15,287 nucleotides of DNA. Source: CBDUQI01 sp965369325 (GTDB lineage: Bacteria > Pseudomonadota > Gammaproteobacteria > Steroidobacterales > JBCBZW01). This document shows, in pieces, positions 1 to 6,082 of the stretch. The notes below the pieces were generated by a model that saw only the letters and a list, made by a program, of their open reading frames with translations, was not told the origin of the DNA and did no database searches. The translations under genes and the position numbers were made by a program. The stretch spans positions 1 through 15,287 of the forward strand of contig CBDUQI010000142.1 in the NCBI GenBank assembly GCA_965369325.1, read 5' to 3'. Every line of letters begins with the position of its first letter. Within the stretch, counting starts at the first letter, position 1.

Positions 1-54
1 ACGCTGGCCCATCGCCTGGATCATATCCGGGCCATGGCCTCCCCCACCGACTAG
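1..54 (+). CDS. C-terminal end of an upstream gene (partial)
   Basis: The first 17 codons of reading frame 1 are open and end in TAG at 52-54. The peptide ends HIRAMASPTD. Codons are GC-rich at the third position like the next gene, and the stop lies 9 bases before the next start, which fits a tail-to-head operon neighbour. Too little is present to name a family. That it is a real gene end is inferred from position and codon use only. Confidence 0.45.
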   Translation, partial: TLAHRLDHIRAMASPTD

Positions 55-63
55 GCCCGCCGC

Positions 64-900
64 ATGCAGCACACACACACGACATACCCCGGTATCGACA
101 ATATCGAGATCTTCGAACAACGCTGGTCGCCCGATGCGCCACCACTGGCCGTGCTGGCGATCGTGCATGGCGCCGGCGAGCACAGCGGGCGCTACCAGCG
201 TTTTGCGGAACACTTTGTCGCGCTGGGTTACGCGGTGGCCGCGCTGGATCTTCCCGGGCACGGGCGCTCCGGCGGCATCCGGGGTGTGATGAGCAGTCTG
301 GATGACTGCATGAGTGAAATTCAGGCCTGGCATCAACGGACTAAGCAGGCTTACCCGGACCGTCCGATTGTATTGCTCGGCCACAGCATGGGCGGGCTGC
401 TGGCGACCAACTACCTTATTCGCTATCCGAATTCTGTGCGCGCCTGCGTGCTGTCGGGCCCTGCGCTCAAGAGCGATGTGCAGCCCGGCTGGTTCGCGCT
501 GCAACTCATCCGCCTGCTCTCACGCATCGCGCCAAAGCTGGGCGTGCTGAAGCTGGACGCCAGTGCCATCAGTCGCAACCCGGCCGAGGTGCAGGCCTAT
601 GAAGAAGATCCGCTGGTGTATCGTGGAAAATTGTCCGCGAGGATGCTCGACGTGATGTTCATCGCGATGCGCGAGGCGACCTCACGCTGGCAGGAAATCC
701 AACTTCCGCTGCTGATCCTGCACGGCAGTGCGGACCAGCTGACCTCCCCGGAAGGCTCGCGCGATCTGTTCAAACACGCCGCCAGCACCGACAAGCGTCT
801 TGAGATTTACCCGGGCCTGTTTCATGAGATCTTTAACGAGGACGAGCGCGACACCGTGTTCGGCCATGTGGATCAATGGTGTCGCGAACGCATAAGTTGA
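64..900 (+). CDS. alpha/beta hydrolase, monoacylglycerol lipase / lysophospholipase-like
   Basis: A 278-residue serine hydrolase of the Hydrolase_4 (S33-like) family, which cleaves ester bonds of monoacylglycerols or lysophospholipids. The oxyanion region HGAGEHSGRY is at residues 35-44, the LPGHGRS strand-turn at 63-69, and the nucleophile elbow GHSMGG at 106-111, giving Ser108. HGSADQLT at 220-227 supplies Asp224, and GLFHEIFNE at 251-259 supplies His254, so the full triad is present. No signal peptide or membrane segment is evident, so it is probably cytoplasmic. Length matches bacterial monoglyceride lipases (about 260-310). The ATG follows the stop of the preceding gene by 9 bases, suggesting co-transcription; no strong ribosome binding site is visible. 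The family is clear, but the exact substrate cannot be read from sequence. Confidence 0.9.
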   Translation: MQHTHTTYPGIDNIEIFEQRWSPDAPPLAVLAIVHGAGEHSGRYQRFAEHFVALGYAVAALDLPGHGRSGGIRGVMSSLDDCMSEIQAWHQRTKQAYPDRPIVLLGHSMGGLLATNYLIRYPNSVRACVLSGPALKSDVQPGWFALQLIRLLSRIAPKLGVLKLDASAISRNPAEVQAYEEDPLVYRGKLSARMLDVMFIAMREATSRWQEIQLPLLILHGSADQLTSPEGSRDLFKHAASTDKRLEIYPGLFHEIFNEDERDTVFGHVDQWCRERIS

Positions 901-1159
901 GAGCCAGGATGCAACACCTGCCGAAACCGCTAACGCCTTGATTTAGCTGGATAGCCCATGTAGGTGCTGCGCGGAAACGGGTTCGCATGCATGGCCGCTG
1001 CGACGCAAGCACTTAGATCGGCATCTTTATCTTTGCGTGGCGTGCGCGATTGCCGAGGGCCCCCCGCCGGGGTAAGCTCCGGCAACCTTCCGTTGCGCAA
1101 ATGGTCCTACGCTCATATGCCGGATCGCCCTAGCAACAATAAAACGCGGAGACCCCTGG
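901..1159. other. intergenic region before the M16 protease gene
   Basis: These 259 bases lie between two plus-strand genes. An open frame at 964-1173 has an unremarkable, low-complexity translation and overlaps the start of the protease gene, so it is not called. The region holds an imperfect stem-loop at 1050-1085 (listed separately). A promoter for the protease gene is expected here, but no good -35/-10 pair was found. Confidence 0.6.
1050..1085 (+). promoter_or_regulatory. imperfect stem-loop upstream of the M16 gene
   Basis: TTGCCG at 1050-1055 pairs with CGGCAA at 1080-1085. AG at 1056-1057 pairs with CT at 1077-1078 past a one-base bulge, and inside it CCCC (1062-1065) pairs with GGGG (1069-1072) around GCC. 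No T-run follows, so it is a poor intrinsic terminator. It may be a leader structure of the protease mRNA or the 3' end of the lipase transcript. The pairing is visible; the function is unknown. Confidence 0.3.
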
Positions 1160-3892
1160 ATGTTGAGTCGTAGACTGACCTTAACTTTTGCATGGTGTGC
1201 GTCGATCGCTGCCTCCTCGGTGCTGGCTGCTGATGCGCCGCAAATTGATATCCCTTACGAGAAGTTCACCCTGGACAATGGCCTGAGGGTCATCGTGCAC
1301 GAAGACCGCAAAGCGCCCATCGTCGCGGTGGGCATCTGGTACCACGTGGGCTCCAAGAACGAGAAACCGGGCAAGACCGGGTTCGCGCATCTGTTCGAGC
1401 ATCTCATGTTCAACGGCACCGAGAACTACGACGACGAGTACTTCAAGCCACTGGAGGCGGTTGGCGCCACCGGCATGAACGGCACCACCTGGTACGACCG
1501 CACCAATTACTATCAGAACGTGCCCACGCCCGCGTTAGAGCTGGCGCTGTGGTTGGAATCGGATCGCATGGGGCATCTGCTGGGAGTGATTACCGAGGAG
1601 AAGCTGACCGAACAGCGCGGCGTGGTGCAGAACGAAAAACGTCAGGGCGATTCGCAGCCCTACGGAACCGTCGAGTACCGCATTCAGGAAGGCTTGTACC
1701 CACCGGGTCACCCGTATCGTTGGAGCACCATTGGCTCGATGGAAGACCTCGACGCGGCCTCGCTGGAGGACGTGCAGGAGTGGTTCAGGACGTATTACGG
1801 CGCGGCCAACGCCGTGCTGGTATTGGCGGGCGACGTGGATGCCGCCACCGCCCGGCCGCTGGTGCAGAAGTACTTTGGTGACATCGATGCCGGACCGCCG
1901 CTGGAGCGGATGAAGAGCTGGGTGCCAACGCTCACCGAGAATCGTTACGAGCAAATGCACGACCGGGTGCCACAGGAACGCATCTACCGCAGCTGGACCG
2001 TCCCTGGCCGTCTGGCGGACGAAGCCTCTTATTTGAACTTGGCCGCATCGGTGCTGGGCAGTGGCAAGAACTCCCGCCTGCACCGCGAGCTGGTGTACGA
2101 CAAACAACTGGCCACCAGCGCCAGCGCCTCGCTCGAGACGCATGAACTGGCGAGCATCTTTAACATCGATGTAACCCTCGCGCCGGGCGCCGACCGCGAG
2201 GAAGTCATCGCATCCATCGATCGGCTGGTGAGCGGACTGCTGGCGAAAGGGCCCACCCGTGATGAACTGGAACGCGCGACCACCAAGATCAATGCCAGTG
2301 TCATCCGCGGCCTGGAGGTCGTCGGCGGCATCGGCGGCAAGGCCGGCACACTGGCCCGCGGCGAGTTGTATGCCGGCGACCCCGGATATTACAAACAGCA
2401 ACTAGCTCGCACCGTCGGCGCCACGCCCAAACAGGTGCAGCAGACCGCGCAGCGCTGGCTGAGCAAAGGCTATCATCAGCTTACCGTGCTGCCGTATGCG
2501 CAATATCAGGCCGCCAACAGCGGCGCTGATCGCAGCGCGCTGCCACAAATCTCACAACTGCCCGACCTGGTGTTCCCGCCGATCGAGCGTGCACGCTTGG
2601 ACAATGGCATCGAAGTGGTGCTGGCCCGCCGCGACACCGTGCCAGTCGTGTCTATGACATTACAGTTCGACGCCGGTTACGCGGCCGACAGCGGCGGCGT
2701 GCTGGGCACCTCCAGCTTTGCCATGTCGATGCTGGATGAGGGCACCAGCAAACGCGATGCGCTGCAGATCAGCGCTGAGCAGGAGCGCCTGGGTGCACGC
2801 ATCCGATCCGGCTCCGATCTGGATGTGTCCACGGTGTCGCTGTCCGCACTGAAAGACAAACTGGCGCCGTCCATCGAACTGTTTGCGGACATCGTCCGCA
2901 ACCCGGTATTTGCACAGGATGAGATCGACCGTTTGCGCCAACGCTGGCTGGCCGGCATCGCACAGGAGAAAGTGAGCCCGGTGGGCATCGCACTACGAAC
3001 GCTGCCCCCGCTGCTGTACGGCAAGGATCATGCTTACGGTATCCCCTTCTCAGGCTCCGGCACGGTGGCGGCGATCAACGCCCTCACCCGCGATGACCTG
3101 ATGGCCTTCCATCGCACCTGGCTAACGCCCGCCAACGCGCGTTTGTTCGTCGCGGGTGACATCACCATGGACGAAGCACTAGCCGCGCTGAAGGGCCCGC
3201 TTGGGAGCTGGCGCGACGGTGCGCCGCGCCCACCGAGCAAGAACATCGCTCAGGTGACGTTGCCTGACGGTGTACAGGTGTATTTGATCGATCAGCCCGA
3301 GGCACCGCAGTCGCTGATTCTGGCCGGCCACCTGGCGCCGCCAACCGGCGCCAAAGAGAACCTGCAGATCGAAACCATGAACGAGATTTTGGGCGGCAGC
3401 TTTACTGCGCGCGTGAACATGAATCTGCGCGAGGACAAAGGCTGGGCTTACGGGGCCAGCACGTTGTTATGGGATGCCAGTGCGCAGCGGCCTTGGATGA
3501 TCTATGCGCCGGTGCAGACCGACCGCACGGCTGATTCCATCGCGGAGCTTAAGCGTGAGATGCGTGAGTATCTGGGTGATCGTCCGGCCACGGCCGAAGA
3601 GTTGCAGAAAGTGGTGCGTAAAGAAGTGCGCAGCCTGCCGGGGAGATTTGAAACCGCAGGCGCTGTGCTGGGCGCGATGCTGGCGAACAGTCGCTACGGG
3701 CGCCCGGATGATTTTGTCACCACACTGAAAGCGCGCTATGACGCGCTGTCGCTGGCGCAGGTGCATGACAGCGCCCAGGCGGTGTTACAGCCGGAGAAAC
3801 TCACCTGGGTGATCGTGGGTGATCTGTCGCAGATTGAGCAGCCCGTGCGTGATCTTAACCTGGGGCAGGTGCATATCCTGACAGTGGACTAG
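1160..3892 (+). CDS. exported two-domain M16 family zinc metallopeptidase
   Basis: A 910-residue pitrilysin/insulinase-family (M16) protease with two tandem M16 units. Residues 1-24 form a signal peptide ending VLAA, so it acts in the periplasm or at the cell surface. The inverted zinc motif HLFEH is at 77-81 (His77, Glu80, His81), and the third ligand is probably Glu159 in GVVQNEKRQ. The second unit starts near residue 475 and lacks HxxEH, as expected: the matching segment reads SSFAMSMLDEGTS. Around residues 748-765 it carries NLREDKGWAYG, the Arg/Tyr (R757, Y764) signature of the inactive half that positions the substrate. Length (about 900) fits fused two-unit bacterial members. The ATG at 1160 is preceded by GCGGAG at 1146-1151. 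The gene is alone in its direction and converges on the next gene. Substrates are probably peptides; specificity is unknown. Confidence 0.93.
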   Translation: MLSRRLTLTFAWCASIAASSVLAADAPQIDIPYEKFTLDNGLRVIVHEDRKAPIVAVGIWYHVGSKNEKPGKTGFAHLFEHLMFNGTENYDDEYFKPLEAVGATGMNGTTWYDRTNYYQNVPTPALELALWLESDRMGHLLGVITEEKLTEQRGVVQNEKRQGDSQPYGTVEYRIQEGLYPPGHPYRWSTIGSMEDLDAASLEDVQEWFRTYYGAANAVLVLAGDVDAATARPLVQKYFGDIDAGPPLERMKSWVPTLTENRYEQMHDRVPQERIYRSWTVPGRLADEASYLNLAASVLGSGKNSRLHRELVYDKQLATSASASLETHELASIFNIDVTLAPGADREEVIASIDRLVSGLLAKGPTRDELERATTKINASVIRGLEVVGGIGGKAGTLARGELYAGDPGYYKQQLARTVGATPKQVQQTAQRWLSKGYHQLTVLPYAQYQAANSGADRSALPQISQLPDLVFPPIERARLDNGIEVVLARRDTVPVVSMTLQFDAGYAADSGGVLGTSSFAMSMLDEGTSKRDALQISAEQERLGARIRSGSDLDVSTVSLSALKDKLAPSIELFADIVRNPVFAQDEIDRLRQRWLAGIAQEKVSPVGIALRTLPPLLYGKDHAYGIPFSGSGTVAAINALTRDDLMAFHRTWLTPANARLFVAGDITMDEALAALKGPLGSWRDGAPRPPSKNIAQVTLPDGVQVYLIDQPEAPQSLILAGHLAPPTGAKENLQIETMNEILGGSFTARVNMNLREDKGWAYGASTLLWDASAQRPWMIYAPVQTDRTADSIAELKREMREYLGDRPATAEELQKVVRKEVRSLPGRFETAGAVLGAMLANSRYGRPDDFVTTLKARYDALSLAQVHDSAQAVLQPEKLTWVIVGDLSQIEQPVRDLNLGQVHILTVD

Positions 3893-3955
3893 CCCCGGAG
3901 AATCCGACTGGAGCAGGCAAGATCTGCTCGAGCGAATGACTGTCCTGGTTCAAGT

Positions 3956-4561
3956 CTAATCTTCTGTGTCGTCATATCCCCACGGCGCCGGAGGTGCGTC
4001 AATGGGATTGGTCAAATCGAAGTCCACCCTGAACTCCCGGCCTTGGCGGATCAGACGGTAGGTGAACCGCTCAGGGTAGATGTACATCTGCCAGGTGTTG
4101 CCGATGGACTGAGGAATGCCGTTTGCGACAAATAATTCTTTTGAGTACTGGTCGGCCGGGAAAGACTGTACCTGTGCCCACCCGGCATCGACAGTATGGC
4201 CACCGTACTGGGTAAGCGCATCCTCCGTGCCATCGCTGTGTCGGTGGTCGTGCTTGAGCGATAAGCCGGAACCCGTCTTGGTGATCAGCCAAGTGCGCGA
4301 GGCATCTTCACCAACGTGAAAAGGAATTTGTAGCTGCGTCTCGTCGCATCGCCTGACGTGCATGACGAGTGTCTTGTTCGCAAAGCTATCACTGCTCTCA
4401 TCGTTATCGACAGTGACCGCTCCAGAATAAGCGTTGCCGCAGAGTGCGCTGATGGCGCGGAAGAACCCATCATGCGAGGAGATAGATGGAACGTCTTGTT
4501 GTGCTAAACCGGATACGCACAATAGATTGGAGAGTACGACGACAAGAACTGGGAATTTCAT
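3956..4561 (-). CDS. secreted conserved hypothetical protein
   Basis: A 201-residue protein with a signal peptide (residues 1-20, cleavage likely after GLA). The mature part has two cysteines, Cys41 and Cys72, that could form a disulfide. Notable motifs are GFFRAISALCGNAYSG (32-47), SRTWLI (88-93), and a polar His/Asp-rich stretch KHDHRHSDGTED (103-114) followed by TQYGG. The Trp/Tyr-rich C-terminal half ends in acidic GYDDTED. From memory this pattern belongs to a conserved uncharacterised secreted family of Proteobacteria without an assigned function. The gene converges on the M16 gene with 63 bases between stops. A perfect palindrome at 4610-4628 lies just upstream of its start. No strong ribosome binding site is visible before the ATG. 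The His-rich loop might bind metal, but this is a guess. Confidence 0.75.
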   Translation of the reverse strand: MKFPVLVVVLSNLLCVSGLAQQDVPSISSHDGFFRAISALCGNAYSGAVTVDNDESSDSFANKTLVMHVRRCDETQLQIPFHVGEDASRTWLITKTGSGLSLKHDHRHSDGTEDALTQYGGHTVDAGWAQVQSFPADQYSKELFVANGIPQSIGNTWQMYIYPERFTYRLIRQGREFRVDFDLTNPIDAPPAPWGYDDTED

Positions 4562-4609
4562 GGCTGTGACTCACGCCGAGCGAAGGATTAGCGGTCAGGA
4601 TACATTAAG

Positions 4610-4633
4610 CAGGTATTTCTGATACCTGTTTTT
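4610..4633 (+). repeat. perfect inverted repeat followed by T5 (terminator-like or operator)
   Basis: CAGGTAT (4610-4616) and ATACCTG (4622-4628) form a perfect 7-bp dyad around TTCTG. Five Ts follow on the plus strand at 4629-4633, which is terminator-like. No plus-strand gene ends nearby, however. The dyad lies 49 bases upstream of the minus-strand start at 4561, where it could equally be an operator or leader hairpin for that gene. The dyad is certain; its role is not. Confidence 0.45.
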
Positions 4634-4765
4634 CAGAAGGGACAGCACCTCGCTACCCACAACTCATATTGAAATACCATCCCCGGCCCGCCATCTTCCC
4701 TTGCGAAATCCGCTTCACGCCTTGCGCGCGTAGTGCCCATCTGTTGTCTATGCCGGTAGTTGGCG

Positions 4766-4780
4766 GGCACCTACGGTGCC
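4766..4780. repeat. short perfect hairpin GGCACC-TAC-GGTGCC
   Basis: A 6-bp perfect inverted repeat with a 3-base loop inside the gene-poor region. No T-run and no adjacent gene end. Role unknown. Confidence 0.3.
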
Positions 4781-5181
4781 TAAGTTCGGATCGCTCTTCC
4801 CGCGTTGGGACACGTGGGATGGCCCCCGCCCCTTCGTGAAAACGCAGGCTAGATAGACAAGACAGTTTTTCAGCTGACATCCGCTTCAGTCTGAACGGCC
4901 GTATTCGGCGGCCTGTTTCAACCGTCTACCGGAAAGCTACCATGTACCGCATGATCAACGCAGCGATTACTACCGCAAGACCCAGCCAGACAGCGCGCGC
5001 CGACGTCGACGCCAATCGATACACCGCAGTGTCCCGGCTCAATTTGACTGCCGAATTCGAGGGTCGCGGGCTGCAAGGGGAATTTGAATCACCTGGGCAT
5101 CGAACGGCAGCAACACAGTTTTTGTTCCGGTCGCACGGTGGAACGAAATGAAGTTGAGTCGAATTGAGTAGATTATCGTGG

Positions 5182-5207
5182 CGCCATATTCCATGAGAAT
5201 TATGGCG
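5182..5207. repeat. 7-bp inverted repeat CGCCATA / TATGGCG
   Basis: Outer arms at 5182-5188 and 5201-5207 are perfect. The inner TTC/GAA can extend the stem past a one-base bulge, leaving a CATGA loop. It sits about 80 bases upstream of the candidate promoter of the two-gene operon, so it could be a regulator site or a remnant of a repeat element. Nothing more can be read from sequence. Confidence 0.3.
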
Positions 5208-5284
5208 AGGCCAAAGGAAAGTGCACATCTAAATTGCGTAATTTATTGTCTTGCCGCAAGACCACTTGGGTGGCGCGCACCGTA

Positions 5285-5313
5285 TAGCCAATACTGCTGA
5301 ACCTGACTATACT
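5285..5313 (+). promoter_or_regulatory. candidate sigma-70-like promoter of the cohesin-like/dockerin operon
   Basis: TAGCCA (5285-5290, 4 of 6 to TTGACA) lies 17 bases before TATACT (5308-5313, 5 of 6 to TATAAT). CATAAT follows directly as a second possible -10. The first gene starts at 5475, which would give a leader of roughly 150 bases. The leader contains an A/C-rich stretch (TAACAACAACAATTG, 5379-5393). The match is good but unproven. Confidence 0.4.
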
Positions 5314-5474
5314 CATAATATCGGCGCCTCCTGGCGACGGCCGAACGTTGAGCTCTTCCTAGCCAGGTAGCGGCGCTTTAACAACAACAATTGCTCGCTC
5401 TAAGGGGAGCGGTATTCGACACGCGCGATATCTAGTTGCATCCAACACAACGGACTAAACTAGGGGATTTCGCG

Positions 5475-6080
5475 ATGAAAACTGTATCCATACTGCCCGT
5501 TTTTGTTGCGGTCAGTGGACTAATGTGGGGCGTAACGGCCGATTCGGCGCAAATTAGTGCGATTCCCTCGACCGACATCTTGTCGGTGAGCGAGACGGCC
5601 CAAATTGACATCTACATGGAACTAGACCCGACCGAGGCCGCCTCGGTATTTGAGGGTGTTTTTGACTTGGAGGGTTATGCCACGTCGGTGGCGTTAGCGC
5701 TTACTAGCGGCGGCGCCAGCTGGCCCAACGCCTTCGGCAATATCATAGGCGATCAACTGCGGCTGTCGCTCACCTCCAACAACGATGGCACTGCGATGCG
5801 ACTGGTGGCCTCCCTGAACGTCACCGCTCTGGCGCCTGGGTTCTTCGTTCTGTCATACAACGACGCCACGTTCGCGTCATTCGATATCGATATCGCGCCA
5901 TTCACTCAGGATCTCCCGCTAAACAACTACGACGGTCAGGTACTGGCAAGCATCCGTGTCATTCCTTTACCAGCCGCCGCCTGGTTGCTCATTTCCGCTC
6001 TCGCATTGGTTCTGGGAAGTTCCAAAGCTGGTGGGTGGGTGCGGTCGAGCAACCCAATGTCGGTTTCGGAGGTGGTGTAA
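5475..6080 (+). CDS. exported cohesin-like protein with VPLPA-type C-terminal sorting segment
   Basis: A 201-residue protein. The chosen ATG follows AGGGG (5462-5466) by 8 bases and opens a signal peptide (residues 1-25, cleavage near DSA-QIS); an upstream TTG at 5436 would spoil this signal. The mature domain (about 26-161) reads as a beta-sandwich with cohesin-like order: SVSETAQIDIYMEL, then FEGVFDLEG, a variable middle, MRLVASLNVTALAPGFFVLS, and a closing strand GQVLASIRV. The C-terminus carries IPLPAAAWLLISALALVLG (163-181), the VPLPA-CTERM/PEP-CTERM pattern processed by exosortase-family enzymes. It therefore probably ends at the outer surface. The tail after the membrane segment is unusually long (about 20 residues) and lacks the usual Arg cluster. 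The stop overlaps the next start, so the two proteins are co-translated. The sorting segment is convincing; the cohesin-like fold is inferred from pattern only. Confidence 0.8.
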   Translation: MKTVSILPVFVAVSGLMWGVTADSAQISAIPSTDILSVSETAQIDIYMELDPTEAASVFEGVFDLEGYATSVALALTSGGASWPNAFGNIIGDQLRLSLTSNNDGTAMRLVASLNVTALAPGFFVLSYNDATFASFDIDIAPFTQDLPLNNYDGQVLASIRVIPLPAAAWLLISALALVLGSSKAGGWVRSSNPMSVSEVV

Positions 6081-6082
6081 TG
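6068..6082 (+). promoter_or_regulatory. ribosome binding site and TAATG stop-start overlap
   Basis: GGAGG at 6068-6072 lies inside the last codons of the upstream gene, 7 bases before ATG 6080-6082. The ATG shares its A with the upstream stop TAA (6078-6080). This decides the start of the large gene: the earlier in-frame ATG at 6035 has no comparable site and would put 15 polar residues ahead of the signal peptide. The arrangement indicates translational coupling. Confidence 0.8.

Larger units (their letters stand above)
4634..5284. other. long gene-poor region with short dyads
   Basis: No convincing gene was found. Minus-strand open frames at 4653-4880 and 4926-5228 give Arg/Pro-rich or patchy translations without a domain or ribosome binding site. 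The second would end in a hydrophobic segment (WLGLAVVIAALIMRYMV), so a small membrane protein cannot be fully excluded. Short dyads lie at 4766-4780 (GGCACC/GGTGCC) and 5182-5207 (CGCCATA/TATGGCG). The mosaic look suggests decayed or dispersed repetitive DNA; this is inference. Confidence 0.5.

Noticed and set aside
1093..1121. Possible promoter TTGCGC-N17-TATGCC for the M16 gene
   Set aside because: Both hexamers match the consensus at only three positions.
964..1173. Small plus-strand open frame before the M16 gene
   Set aside because: No ribosome binding site, no recognisable pattern, and it overlaps the protease start.
1535..2401. Long minus-strand open frame opposite the M16 gene
   Set aside because: It lies wholly within a confident gene, has no recognisable domain and is His/Gln/Gly/Arg-rich as expected for the antisense of GC-rich coding DNA.
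3911..3929. GAGCAG/CTGCTC inverted repeat between the convergent genes
   Set aside because: Only six base pairs with a 7-base loop and no T-run on either strand; too weak to call a terminator.
4926..5228. Possible 100-residue minus-strand protein with a C-terminal hydrophobic segment
   Set aside because: The N-terminal half is Pro/Cys/Arg-rich and unstructured, there is no ribosome binding site, and the frame could be chance or repeat-derived. It is kept only as a note in the gene-poor region.
5371..5412. Possible integron attC site (TTTAACAACAAC stretch)
   Set aside because: No matching inverse core or paired inner arms were found, and no integrase is present.
6035..6079. Earlier in-frame start for the large gene
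   Set aside because: It would add 15 residues ahead of a good signal peptide and lacks the GGAGG site that precedes the ATG at 6080.
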